Origin: Bifidobacterium bifidum ATCC 29521 = JCM 1255 = DSM 20456
GTDB lineage: Bacteria; Actinomycetota; Actinomycetes; Actinomycetales; Bifidobacteriaceae
Length of the DNA: 64,000 bases
Direction: 5' to 3'
Assembly: GCF_001025135.1 (NCBI RefSeq)
Contig: NZ_AP012323.1
Span: forward strand, 1,302,001-1,366,000
The first letter of the stretch is position 1. Each line of letters begins with the position of its first letter. Positions 52,781 to 61,992 of this stretch are shown here, one piece after another. Below the pieces are notes generated by a model. It made no database searches, had not been told where the DNA came from, and saw nothing but the letters and a program-made list of their open reading frames with translations. The position numbers were made by a program, and so were the translations under genes.

Positions 52781-55390
52781 TCAGGCGCGCAGCTGAGCGC
52801 CGATGGCCTCCGCCTTGTCGACGATGGCCTTGCGAATGGCCTCGCTGTCCTCCGCGGACAGTGTCTTGGACGGGGAGCGGAAGGTCACCGCGAAGGCGAG
52901 CGACTTCTTGCCCTCTCCCACCTGCTCGCCGGTGAACACGTCGAACAGCTCGATGGATTCGAGGTTGGCGCCGGCCGCCTCGCGGACCACGGCCTCAAGC
53001 TGGGCCGCGGTCACCGACTGGTCAACGGTGAAGGCGAGGTCCTGCTTGACGGGCGGGAACGTGGCGATGGGCTTCGCCTGCACGGGCTTGCCGTCAAGCG
53101 TGCCGAACAGCGCGGTAAGGTTCAGCTCGAACGCCGCGGAGTGCGCCGGCAGTCCCAGCGCCTCGTTGACACGCGGGTGCAGCTCTCCGACCATGCCGAC
53201 GACCAGTTCGCCCGCGACGATCTGCGCGGCGCGGCCGGGGTGCCACTGCGCGGGCACATCCTGCGCGGCGGGCTGCCGCAGCTCGTAACGCGCCCCCAAA
53301 CGGTCGCAGACACGGCGAACGGCCTCGACGGCGTCGCTCCAATCGACGGCGCGACGATCGCCGAGCCATCCGGAGTCGACCGCGTTGCCGGTCAGCAGGC
53401 CGGCGACGTGCAGCGGCTGATCGGGAAGGCCCGCATCCAGCGCGGCAAGCTGCTCATCGCTGGGGCGTACGCCTCCCGGAAGAGCCGGGATGGTGGGCGC
53501 GTTCGGATCCCACAGGTATACGTGGCCGATCTCGTACAGGCGGATGTCTTCGAGGCCGCGTCGCAGGTTGCGCTGCACGGTGGTGGCGAGCGTGGGGAGC
53601 ACATCACGACGCAGGTACGGGCGGTCGCCGGCCAGCGGGTTGGCGATCTCGACGCTCACCGGCTTGATGACCGCCGGATCATAGGAGAACGCCTTGAAGT
53701 CCTCATCGCCGACGAACGGGTAGCTCAGCGACTCGACCATGCCGTATTCGGCAAGCGTGTCTGCGACCCAGCGCTGGCGACGCTGGTCGGGGGTCAGCCC
53801 GACCGTGCCCTTGACCGGGGCCGGAGGCACGGTGACGGGGATCTCGTCGTAGCCGACCAGTCGAGCGACTTCTTCGACCAGGTCGCACGGCTCGTTCAGA
53901 TCGGGGCGCCAGGTCGGCGCGGACACAGAGAACTCGCCGTTGCCGCCACCAGCGACACGGCATCCGACATCGGTGAGGATGTCGCTGATGCGGTTGACGT
54001 CCACGTCGAGCCCGGCGACGCGGGCGACCTCGGTGGCCTTGAAGGGGATCGGACGGCGATACATCGTCGTGTTCACGTCGGTCGGGTGCCCGGACGGCTC
54101 GCCGTTGCCGAACTTGGTGAGCAGTTCGGCCGCCATCTGCGCGGCCGCGGGCTGCAGCTGCGTGTCGACGCCGCGCTCGAACCGGCGGGACGCCTCGGAG
54201 GGGATCTTGTGGCGTCGTGCGGAACGTGCGATGGAGACGCTGTCGAAATGCGCGGCCTCCAGCAGGATGTTCTTGGTGTCCGCAGTGACCTCACCGTACA
54301 GGCCGCCCATGACGCCGGCGATGCCGAGAATGCGCGAGCCACGCTTGCCGTCGGGCGAATCGGTGATCAGCAGGTCCTCGACGCTCAGGTCGTGTTCCTT
54401 GCCGTCGAGCGTGGTGAGCTTCTCGCCTTCGGCCGCGCGACGCACCACGATCGGCCCTTCGATCTTGTCAAGGTCGTAGGCGTGCATCGGCTGGCCAAGG
54501 TCCAGCATCACGTAGTTCGTCACATCCACGGCGAGGGAGATCGAACGCATGCCCGCGCGGATAAGACGGCGGCGCATCCAGTTCGGCGTGTGATTCGTCG
54601 GGTCGAACCCGTGGATGGCGCGGGCGACGTAGCGGTCGCAGCCGGTGACTCCGTGAATCGGGTTGTTGTCGTCGACGATGACCTCGATGTCGCTGGAGAC
54701 GCCGGACTCCGCCGCGGGAGCGGCGGGGGCGCGCTTGTTGAGCTCGGTCACCGGATCGACGAACTTCGCGCCGGTGGAATGATGGTATTCGCGGGCCACG
54801 CCGCGGTACGAGAACGCATAGCCGCGATCCGGGGTGATGTTGATTTCCAGGATCGGCTGGTCGAGGTGCAGCAGGTGCATCGCGTCGTCGCCGGGCTTGA
54901 GCGCCTTGTATTCCTGGGGCGTGAAGCCGTAGTCGCGCAGCAGGATGATGCCTTCGTGGCTGTCGCCCAGGCCGAGCTCGCGCTCCGAGGCGCACATGCC
55001 GTCGGAAACGTGGCCGTAGGTCTTGCGCGGTTCGATCTTGAAATCGCCGGGCAGCACTGCGCCCGGCAAGGTCACGACGACCTTCTCGCCGGCGGCCATG
55101 TTCGGGGCGCCGCAGATGATGCCGCGCGGCACCTTCTTGCCGTTCTCGTCGACCGCGTTGTACGCGGGGCCGACGTCGACATGACACCAGTTGATGGTCT
55201 TGCCGTTCTTCTGCGGTTCCGGCGTCGCGTCGACGACATATCCGACGACGATCGGACCGGTGACCTGGGAGGCGTGGATCTCCTCCTCCTCAAGACCGAC
55301 CCTGACCAGGTCCTTGGCCAGCTGCTCGTAGGTGAGGTCAGACGGAACCTCGACGTGCTCCTTGAGCCAATCAATGTCAACCATAGGCAT
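52781..55390 (-). CDS. pheT: phenylalanyl-tRNA synthetase beta subunit
   Basis: An 869-residue subunit with an N-terminal EMAP/tRNA-binding domain (IVVGYVVDATPEPQKNGKTI), then B3/B4 editing and B5 domains, and a C-terminal FDX-ACB domain (FPPVKQDLAFTVDQSV). It forms the alpha2beta2 enzyme with PheS, seven bases away. Start MPMVDIDW; the second Met is also possible. Confidence 0.95.
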   Translation of the reverse strand: MPMVDIDWLKEHVEVPSDLTYEQLAKDLVRVGLEEEEIHASQVTGPIVVGYVVDATPEPQKNGKTINWCHVDVGPAYNAVDENGKKVPRGIICGAPNMAAGEKVVVTLPGAVLPGDFKIEPRKTYGHVSDGMCASERELGLGDSHEGIILLRDYGFTPQEYKALKPGDDAMHLLHLDQPILEINITPDRGYAFSYRGVAREYHHSTGAKFVDPVTELNKRAPAAPAAESGVSSDIEVIVDDNNPIHGVTGCDRYVARAIHGFDPTNHTPNWMRRRLIRAGMRSISLAVDVTNYVMLDLGQPMHAYDLDKIEGPIVVRRAAEGEKLTTLDGKEHDLSVEDLLITDSPDGKRGSRILGIAGVMGGLYGEVTADTKNILLEAAHFDSVSIARSARRHKIPSEASRRFERGVDTQLQPAAAQMAAELLTKFGNGEPSGHPTDVNTTMYRRPIPFKATEVARVAGLDVDVNRISDILTDVGCRVAGGGNGEFSVSAPTWRPDLNEPCDLVEEVARLVGYDEIPVTVPPAPVKGTVGLTPDQRRQRWVADTLAEYGMVESLSYPFVGDEDFKAFSYDPAVIKPVSVEIANPLAGDRPYLRRDVLPTLATTVQRNLRRGLEDIRLYEIGHVYLWDPNAPTIPALPGGVRPSDEQLAALDAGLPDQPLHVAGLLTGNAVDSGWLGDRRAVDWSDAVEAVRRVCDRLGARYELRQPAAQDVPAQWHPGRAAQIVAGELVVGMVGELHPRVNEALGLPAHSAAFELNLTALFGTLDGKPVQAKPIATFPPVKQDLAFTVDQSVTAAQLEAVVREAAGANLESIELFDVFTGEQVGEGKKSLAFAVTFRSPSKTLSAEDSEAIRKAIVDKAEAIGAQLRA

Positions 55391-55397
55391 GGGCTTC

Positions 55398-56465
55398 TCA
55401 CTCCCCCATCACAAACTGTTCGCTGAATCGCACGTCGCCCTCAACGAGGTCGTGCATGTCGTTGATATCGGAACGCAGCAGCAGCGTGCGCTCCATGCCC
55501 ACACCGAACGCGAAACCGGTGTACTCCTCGGGGTCGATGCCCGCGGACTTCAGCACGTTCGGGTTCACCATGCCGCAGCCACCCCATTCGAGCCAGCCCG
55601 CGCCGCCCTTCTTGTCGGGGAACCACAGGTCGAGTTCGGCGCTCGGCTCGGTGAACGGGAAGTAGCTCGGGCGCAGACGCGTCTTCGCTTCGGGGCCGAA
55701 CATGGCCACGGCGAGCTTGTCGAGCACGCCCTTCAGGTCGGCCATCGTCAGGTGCTTGTCGACGGCCAGAGCCTCGCACTGGTGGAACACGGGGGTGTGC
55801 GTCGCGTCGAGCTCGTCGGTGCGGAACACACGGCCCGGGCTGGCGATGTACAGCGGGACGCCGCGGGTCAGCAGGGCACGCACCTGATCGGAGGAGGTCT
55901 GCGTGCGCAGCACCATGTTGGAGCCGACGAAGCCGGCCGCGTCATGGGCCTGGTTGCCCTTGACATAGAAGGTGTCCTGCATCTGGCGGGCGGGATGATC
56001 CGGGCCGAAGTTCAGGGCGTCGAAGTCATACCATTCGGTCTCCACCTCGGGGCCGGCGGAGATCTGCCATCCCATGGAGATGAACAGGTCCTCGACGTCC
56101 TCCATGAGCTTGGCCAGCGGGTGGCGGGCGCCGAGCGGGCGACGGTTGACCGGCAGCGTCATGTCGACGGTCTCGGCCTCCAGCGCGCGCTGCTCCTCCT
56201 GCGCCTTGAGCTCGGCCTCCTTGGGGCCGAACGCGCGGCCGAAGTCGGCGCGGAGCTTGCCCATAAGCTTGCCGGCTTCCTTCTTCTGATCGACCGGCAG
56301 CGACCCGATGGCCTTGCTGGCCTTGGTCATCGCCGATTCGGCACCGGCGTATTGCGTTTTGATGGCTTTGAGCTCCTCCAAGCTGGAGGCGTTCTGAATC
56401 TTGCTGATGCCCTCGGCGACCGCATCGGTCACTGACTGGGCATCGAAGAGAGCATTGTCTGCCAC
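55398..56465 (-). CDS. pheS: phenylalanyl-tRNA synthetase alpha subunit
   Basis: A 355-residue class II catalytic subunit: N-terminal coiled coil, motif 2 in GRVFRTDELDATHTPVFHQ and motif 3 in GFAFGVGMERTLLL. Length is normal. It heads pheS-pheT; no T-box leader was recognised in the 84 bases upstream. Confidence 0.95.
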   Translation of the reverse strand: MADNALFDAQSVTDAVAEGISKIQNASSLEELKAIKTQYAGAESAMTKASKAIGSLPVDQKKEAGKLMGKLRADFGRAFGPKEAELKAQEEQRALEAETVDMTLPVNRRPLGARHPLAKLMEDVEDLFISMGWQISAGPEVETEWYDFDALNFGPDHPARQMQDTFYVKGNQAHDAAGFVGSNMVLRTQTSSDQVRALLTRGVPLYIASPGRVFRTDELDATHTPVFHQCEALAVDKHLTMADLKGVLDKLAVAMFGPEAKTRLRPSYFPFTEPSAELDLWFPDKKGGAGWLEWGGCGMVNPNVLKSAGIDPEEYTGFAFGVGMERTLLLRSDINDMHDLVEGDVRFSEQFVMGE

Positions 56466-56549
56466 GAGAACCCTTTCGTCCTACCTACAACTACCGAAAC
56501 TACCGGTTTATCTGCGCCAAAAATCAAATAATCCAAGCGTTTACCGAGT

Positions 56550-57419
56550 TCACATTGTCCCTATATGGCTCGACATAGCCATACTCATGAGCATGATCGC
56601 GGCGCTGGTCGCCAGATTCAGCGACTCGGCCTTGCCATAGAGCGGAATGCGCACGATGTCGTCGCACCTACCCAACAGACCCGGCTCAAGTCCGCGGGCC
56701 TCGTTGCCGAAGATCACGGCCTTGCCCACCCCGGCGAGATCCTGGTCCCTCAGCGCCTCGGGCAGCTCCCTTGGCTCGCGCCCGTCCGTCCCGTAGACGT
56801 CGGCGGCGATGGTGCGGAGCACCTTCTCGCCGGCCCATCCGAAGAACTCGTCCACGCCCATCGTCATCACGGGGATATGGAACAGCGAGCCCGCGGTCGC
56901 GCGGATCACCTTGGGATTGAGCATGTCGACGCAATCGTCGACGAACACCACGGCATCGCATCCGGCCGCGTCCGCCGCACGGATAACCGTGCCCGCGTTG
57001 CCGGGGTCGCGCACCTGCCAGAACGCCGCGACGAACGGCTTTTCGGGCAATTGCGTCCCCTGCGCCGTCGCGCGCACCGCATCGGCGTCGCCGACCGCCG
57101 CAATGCCCTGGCAATCGGGGCTGATGCGGCGCATCACCGCCTCGCTCGCCGGATGCACATATATACGGTGTTCCTGGGATCGCTCGACGATGGACGTCAG
57201 CGTCTCGCCTGCGATCCGCGGCCCGTCCGGCCCGTCCGCGGCCTGCACATAAAGGTCACGGACGGAGTCGGGCATCCACGTCACCGCCTCGCGAACCGAC
57301 TGGGGGCCCTCTATCAGGAAACGACCGAAACGCTCCCGGGTGCGGCGGTTGGCAAGATCGGCCACCTTACGCACGCGGTCGGCCTTCATGTTGTCTATCA
57401 TTCTGGAATCGATCGGCAT
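56550..57419 (-). CDS. SpoU/TrmH-family RNA 2'-O-methyltransferase
   Basis: A 289-residue protein. An N-terminal substrate-binding part is followed by the SPOUT knot domain: WQVRDPGNAGTVIRAADAAG (motif 1), GKAVIFGNEARGL (motif 2) and VRIPLYGKAESLNLATSAAI (motif 3). It likely methylates a ribose in 23S rRNA or tRNA; by position it matches TsnR (Rv1644) of M. tuberculosis. The ATG at 57419 has no ribosome site, but TACAGT lies seven bases before it, so a leaderless transcript is possible. Confidence 0.88.
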   Translation of the reverse strand: MPIDSRMIDNMKADRVRKVADLANRRTRERFGRFLIEGPQSVREAVTWMPDSVRDLYVQAADGPDGPRIAGETLTSIVERSQEHRIYVHPASEAVMRRISPDCQGIAAVGDADAVRATAQGTQLPEKPFVAAFWQVRDPGNAGTVIRAADAAGCDAVVFVDDCVDMLNPKVIRATAGSLFHIPVMTMGVDEFFGWAGEKVLRTIAADVYGTDGREPRELPEALRDQDLAGVGKAVIFGNEARGLEPGLLGRCDDIVRIPLYGKAESLNLATSAAIMLMSMAMSSHIGTM

Positions 57420-57558
57420 GACTGCAACTGTACGCGCCAAGCGATACAGCGGTGCCGGGCGCCACGATTCGGCCGGCTCGCCGCGTGCGTCTCTAACACT
57501 GGACTAAGAAACGCTGTCAAACATCGACTATGGCCGGCGAACGGGTAACGTTGCCACT

Positions 57559-58320
57559 ATGCAAATGTTGTTCACAGCCCGTAGGGTCTCCTGCGTCGTG
57601 CCTTCTGCGCAGTCAGACCGCACCATCTTCGAGGATCTGTCGTTCGACGTCGATCGCGGCCAGATCGTCGATCTGGTCGGCCCGTCCGGTTCCGGCAAGA
57701 GCAGCCTGCTGACCGCCTTCGCGCTGCTCAACCCCCATGCCGACGGCACGTTCACGCTGGACGGCGCGGACAGCTCATCGTTCTCGCTGCAGCAGTGGCG
57801 GAGGAACGTCGCGTATCTGCCGCAGAAGCCCATGCTGATGGGAGACAGCGTCGCCGACACGATTCGGCTTCCCTGGACGCTGGCCGTGCGCAGAGCGGAC
57901 GAGGCGAGCGCGCCCGACAACCATGCGGCCACCGGCAAGAAGACCTCCGCGAGACGCGGCAGGTTCAGCCGGCTGTTCCGCTCCGAACAGTCGCAGGCGA
58001 AGCTGGCGCTACCCGACCAGCTCATTCGCAATACGTTGGATGCCATGGGATGCGAGGATATCGACCTGGCCCGTGCGCCGCACGACCTTTCCGGCGGTCA
58101 GGCGGCCCGCGTCAGCCTCGCGAGGACGCTGCTGACCCGCCCGGCCGTGCTGCTGGCCGACGAGGTGGACGCAGGCCTCGACGACGACAACGCGGACAAA
58201 GTCGCCTCGATCATGGCCAGCGCGGCCGCCAGGGGCATGGCCATCGTGCGCATACGGCACCGTCCGCCCGACGGCCGAGCCACACGCATCGTCACACTGT
58301 CCTCGGGGAGGCTGTCATGA
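57559..58320 (+). CDS. FetA/YbbL-type ABC transporter ATPase
   Basis: A 253-residue ATPase: Walker A GPSGSGKSS, Q-loop YLPQKPML, signature LSGGQAARVSLA and Walker B VLLADEVDAGLD. A ~40-residue basic insert (KKTSARRGRFSRLF) separates the Q-loop and signature. It pairs with the FetB-like permease that overlaps it by four bases. In E. coli FetAB exports iron; that role is inferred here. Confidence 0.85.
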   Translation: MQMLFTARRVSCVVPSAQSDRTIFEDLSFDVDRGQIVDLVGPSGSGKSSLLTAFALLNPHADGTFTLDGADSSSFSLQQWRRNVAYLPQKPMLMGDSVADTIRLPWTLAVRRADEASAPDNHAATGKKTSARRGRFSRLFRSEQSQAKLALPDQLIRNTLDAMGCEDIDLARAPHDLSGGQAARVSLARTLLTRPAVLLADEVDAGLDDDNADKVASIMASAAARGMAIVRIRHRPPDGRATRIVTLSSGRLS

Positions 58321-59108
58321 GCGGCAACGGTTACGTGATCGATAATTGGGGCCTTCTGGTCGCGCTGCTGATGGTGGCGGTCGCGGCGCTCGTCTCCGAG
58401 CTCATGTGCATCAGCATCGGCAAGACGCTGATGTGGTCGGCGATACGCGCGCTGGTGCAGCTGTGCGTGATGGGCGTGATCATCGGGTACGTGATCCGCT
58501 CCAACAACCCGTGGCTGGTGTTCGGCGTCATCGCGGTGATGCTGGTCGCGGCCGTGCAGATCACACTCTCCCGCGCCAAGGGCATCCCGAAGGGGCTCGC
58601 CGGCCCGGTACTGCTCAGTCTGGTCATAACCATGCTGCTGATGATCTCGCTGGTGACCGAGCTGGTGGTGCGCCCGCACCCCTGGTATGCGCCGCAGCTG
58701 GTGGTGCCGCTTACCGGCATGCTGCTGGGTAACACCGTGTCGGCGCTCGCCGTCGGCCTGAGCCGGTTCTATGAGAGCATGAACGAGCGCCGCGACGAGG
58801 TGGACACGCTGCTCGCCTTGGGCGCCACCCCGTGGGAGGCCGCCCGTCCTTCGATCGTCTCGTCCATACGACTGGGATTGCTGCCCACCACCGCCTCTCT
58901 GGCGTCGTGCGGCATCGTGACCATCCCCGGCATGATGGCCGGCCAGGTCATCGCCGGCGGAGACCCACTGAACGCGGCGAAATACCAGTTCGTCGTGTTA
59001 GCCGCCATCGCCGCGCTCACCCTCGTGGCCGACGCGCTCATCATGACGATGACCTATCGGACCTGCTTCACCGACAAGGACCAGTACAAGCCGCCCGAGG
59101 ATCGCTGA
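58317..59108 (+). CDS. FetB/YbbM-type permease
   Basis: A 263-residue membrane protein with about seven spans that fits the UPF0014 (FetB) family: ALVQLCVMGVIIGYVI, then GMLLGNTVSALAVGLSRF and the conserved LALGATPWEAARPS, then GIVTIPGMMAGQVIAGGDP. The ATG overlaps the ATPase stop (ATGA). The pair forms a likely metal (iron) export system; substrate not proven. Confidence 0.88.
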   Translation: MSGNGYVIDNWGLLVALLMVAVAALVSELMCISIGKTLMWSAIRALVQLCVMGVIIGYVIRSNNPWLVFGVIAVMLVAAVQITLSRAKGIPKGLAGPVLLSLVITMLLMISLVTELVVRPHPWYAPQLVVPLTGMLLGNTVSALAVGLSRFYESMNERRDEVDTLLALGATPWEAARPSIVSSIRLGLLPTTASLASCGIVTIPGMMAGQVIAGGDPLNAAKYQFVVLAAIAALTLVADALIMTMTYRTCFTDKDQYKPPEDR

Positions 59109-59138
59109 GACGACGGGCGCGCAGAAGCGCGACTTGCA

Positions 59139-59178
59139 TTGCCGCTGAGCCGGCGGAACTCATCCGGCTCAGCGGCAA
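59139..59178. terminator. bidirectional terminator-like hairpin
   Basis: A perfect 15-bp stem (TTGCCGCTGAGCCGG and complement) with a 10-base loop, 30 bases after fetB. T-runs are weak. It includes the last codons of the minus-strand SDR remnant. Confidence 0.6.
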
Positions 59179-59486
59179 CTGCGTTCTATGAGGATGTCGG
59201 AGACGGTCAGGTTCGCGTCGTTGACCAGATTGAACAGGATCACTCGGGCCAGTTCGCCCGGATCCATGAAGGTGTGCTGCTTCTCCTCCGACACGTAGTC
59301 GCGGCTGTCGCGGTAGAACGCGGTGTCGATGCCGGCCACGAACCAGCCGTCGGCGATCAGCTGTTTGGTCAGCTCGTATCCCAATCCCAGTGCACTACCA
59401 GTGACGATAGCGATGTTGCGGCCGTTCGAGTTCGTTATATCATGCTCCGATCCCCCATACAATGTATGGTCAGAGTATCGGACCAT
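59169..59486 (-). pseudogene. SDR oxidoreductase remnant with internal deletion
   Basis: The 105-residue frame begins like a short-chain dehydrogenase (NIAIVTGSALGLGYELTKQL, the TGxxxGxG cofactor loop) and ends like one (FMDPGELARVILFNLVNDAN, then VSDILIERSCR), but the ~130-150 residues between, including the catalytic Ser and YxxxK, are missing. The join is in frame at about DTAFYRDSRDYVSEEKQH. It cannot be an active SDR. The first ~18 residues look non-native, so the true start is unclear. Confidence 0.75.
59455..59469. promoter_or_regulatory. 15-bp palindrome, possible operator
   Basis: CCATACAATGTATGG is a perfect palindrome around a central base, just before the SDR homology begins. It may be the operator of the decayed SDR gene, perhaps for the AraC-type regulator whose remnant lies nearby. 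Confidence 0.3.
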
Positions 59487-59536
59487 TCAGCCCCCCCGCC
59501 GCACCGGCCACCCGATTGGTCCCGCGCAGATCCCCG

Positions 59537-59713
59537 TCAGCCGGCGAACTGCGCGGCGGATGCCGGGTACCACCGCGCGAACGACGCGATGTTCTCCTCG
59601 CCGTCCCCGTGCACCGCGGCACGGACCGAAGCCAGCCGGACGGCCATCCGGGCACGGACGACGGCATAATACCGGGCAAGCCATCCATTGATCAGTTCCA
59701 TCATGCGAGTCAT
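59537..59713 (-). CDS. possible 58-residue hypothetical protein
   Basis: A small basic, helical frame (MTRMMELINGWLARYYAVVR onward) with AAGGTGAG about eight bases before the ATG. No family is recognised. It lies in a decaying region, so it could be a chance ORF. The 240 bases after it up to 59955 are AT-richer and hold no gene I can support. Confidence 0.35.
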   Translation of the reverse strand: MTRMMELINGWLARYYAVVRARMAVRLASVRAAVHGDGEENIASFARWYPASAAQFAG

Positions 59714-59955
59714 CACACTCACCTTGCCTTTCCATCAGGGTGTTTCAAGGATGCAGACGGTCACATGAACGACAAAATATTAATATCGTCATTCTCGCGA
59801 TGTCCGAATCATCGATTGAGTCCCTCTCCTGCAGCAAGAAGAACTGATATCTACGATAGGGATGGAATGTAACGACGACACCGGCGCAATGATACTTTTG
59901 CGCATCAAAAGAAATATAGTATTTTCATATACGTTACATCACGCAGAGAGCGGCA

Positions 59956-60414
59956 ATGGGGCACTCCGGTGCACAGGCGGCGCGACCGGCCCGGAACCTG
60001 GCAGGGCGGGCAGGAAGACCATCATTCTCGTCGGATCTTTCGGAGCGGATCGACTACAACATCCCCGACCTGCCCATATATGCCAGACGGGACGCATTGT
60101 CGTCGTTCCCGGACTACCGCTGCCCATGTCACTGGCATCGCGATCTGGAATTCATCCATGTCATCAGCGGTCAGATGCAATATTCCGTCAACGGCGCCAT
60201 AGTGACGCTGGAAGCCGGCAACGGATTGGTCGTCAATTCGAGCCGGCTGCATTACGGGTTCTCGCCGCAGCAGAGGCAATGCTGGTTCACCTGCGTGGTG
60301 GTCGACCCAGAACTGCTTGAGCTGCTCGGCGCGGATGAGCGGGTTTTCGTCGGCGAGCTACTTCATCAACGTGTTCCGACGGCGGCGAGGCGTCACTCCG
60401 CGCGTCTGGCGTGA
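59956..60414 (+). pseudogene. AraC-family regulator remnant (cupin kept, HTH deleted)
   Basis: The frame codes for an AraC-type N-terminal cupin domain (CPCHWHRDLEFIHVISGQMQ, then AIVTLEAGNGLVVNSSRLHY) up to about LLELLGADER. After that the correct frame is lost. In the next frame at ~60335-60418 the end of an AraC helix-turn-helix is still readable (FSSASYFINVFRRRRGVTPR, then VWRES). So a large internal deletion with a frame change removed the middle of the gene. The product would bind ligand but not DNA. Confidence 0.8.
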
Positions 60415-60433
60415 GTCACGCTGCGTGGGTCGC

Positions 60434-60520
60434 GTCACTGTGCGAGGGTCATGTCACCGTGCGAGGGGGCACGCAACGTGACGTAACCCTCGCACGGTGA
60501 CATGACCCACGCACAGTGAC
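60434..60520. repeat. 34-bp inverted repeat with GTCAC-rich units
   Basis: Arms 60434-60467 and 60487-60520 match as inverted repeats with one mismatch across a 19-base loop. Within and before the arms, variants of GTGCGAGGGTCATGTCAC recur. No T-run follows. It sits between the AraC remnant and the end of the permease gene. Confidence 0.75.
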
Positions 60521-60545
60521 ATACCTGACAGCGGCCACGAACCCG

Positions 60546-61835
60546 CTACAGGATGTCGGGGTCGTCCTTGTCGATGGTGCCCGTGGCCTTACCGATGGCC
60601 TTGAGCCCGTGGTAGGCGACGAGGATGACGACCGTGCCGATGGCGATGCCGTTGAACTGCACGCCCTGGAACGCGAACGTGAAATCGGCGATGCCGATGA
60701 TCATCACGATCGCGGCGACCATGATGTTGAGCGGCTTGTCGAAGTTGACCTTGTTCTCCACCCAGATGCGCACACCGATCATGCCGATCATGCCGTACAG
60801 CAGCGTGGTCACGCCGCCGAGCACGCCGCCGGGAATCGTGTTGATGACCGCGCCGAACTTCGGGCACAGGCTCAGCAGCAGGGCGAATGCGGCCGCGCAC
60901 CAGTAGGCGGCGGTCGAATACACCTTGGTCGCGGCCATCACGCCGATGTTCTCGCCGTACGTGGTGGTGCCGGAGCCGCCGCCGAAGCCGGCGATTGCGG
61001 TACCGAGGCCGTCCGCGAACAGCGCGGTGCCCATATGCCCGTCATAATCGCGCCCAGTCATCTGCGCCACAGACTTGACGTGGCCGACGTTCTCGGCGAC
61101 CAGCACCAGCACGACGGGGATGAACATCGGCAGGATCGAGAAGTCGACCTGCGGAAGATGGAATTTCGGAAAGCCGATCCACGCCGCGTCGCCGATGGCC
61201 GAAAAGTCGACCTGACCGCGGAAGCATGCGTACACATAGCCGACGATCACACCGAGCAGGATGTTCAGACGTCCGACAAGACCGCGGAACAGCACGGCGA
61301 TGAGCAGCACGGCGAGCAGCGTCACCAGGGCGGTGTCCCAGCCCTTCTGCCAGTTCGACCACACGCTGGGAGCCAGGTTGAAGCCGATGATCGCGACGAT
61401 GGCGCCGTTGACGACCGGCGGCATGATGATGTCAATCCACTTCGCGCCGGCGAAGTGGACGGCCACGCCCACCAGGGCGAGCAGCAGGCCTGTGACCATG
61501 ATGCCGAAGCTGGCGGCCGGAATGCCCTTGCCCGCGGAGGCGACGGCGGCGATCGGGGCGATGAACCCGAACGACGACCCTAGGTAGCTCGGCAGCACGT
61601 TCTTGTTGATGAGCAGGAACAGCGCGGTCGACATCGCGGTGAAGAACAGCGTCGTCGACGGGTCGAAATGCGTCAGGATCGGCACCAGGAACGTCGCGCC
61701 GAACATGGCGATGACGTGCTGGGCGCCGATGCCGATGGTACGGGTCCAGGTCAGTCGCTCATCGGGCTCCACGACCTCGCCGGGCGCGAGCGTCTTGCCG
61801 TCGCCATGCAGTTTCCATGTGAACAGGTTTCCCAT
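60546..61835 (-). CDS. uracil/xanthine permease (NCS2 family)
   Basis: A 429-residue transporter with about 12-14 membrane spans. Family motifs are GAQHVIAMFGATFLVPILT (N-terminal), then VLVAENVGHVKSVAQMTG and AGFGGGSGTTTYGENIGVMA. The ENxG region suggests a uracil permease (UraA/PyrP-like). AAGGAG lies six bases before the ATG. No pyrimidine attenuator was recognised. Confidence 0.92.
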   Translation of the reverse strand: MGNLFTWKLHGDGKTLAPGEVVEPDERLTWTRTIGIGAQHVIAMFGATFLVPILTHFDPSTTLFFTAMSTALFLLINKNVLPSYLGSSFGFIAPIAAVASAGKGIPAASFGIMVTGLLLALVGVAVHFAGAKWIDIIMPPVVNGAIVAIIGFNLAPSVWSNWQKGWDTALVTLLAVLLIAVLFRGLVGRLNILLGVIVGYVYACFRGQVDFSAIGDAAWIGFPKFHLPQVDFSILPMFIPVVLVLVAENVGHVKSVAQMTGRDYDGHMGTALFADGLGTAIAGFGGGSGTTTYGENIGVMAATKVYSTAAYWCAAAFALLLSLCPKFGAVINTIPGGVLGGVTTLLYGMIGMIGVRIWVENKVNFDKPLNIMVAAIVMIIGIADFTFAFQGVQFNGIAIGTVVILVAYHGLKAIGKATGTIDKDDPDIL

Positions 61836-61992
61836 CACGAACTCCTTCGGTTCTCTCAGGTGGCACATCCATGCAGCCATGTGCCGCGTTGAGGCCATTG
61901 TAACCCGTTCGCCCACCGTTGCGATGACGAGCCACGTGCGGCGCGCGACTCGTCATGCGCGGCCCGTGAGCGCCGTGAGGCGCCTCGTGCCG

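Noticed and set aside
52751..55426. 891-codon plus-strand frame opposite pheT
   Set aside because: Antisense shadow of a high-GC gene; composition is His/Arg/Val-rich with no recognisable domain.
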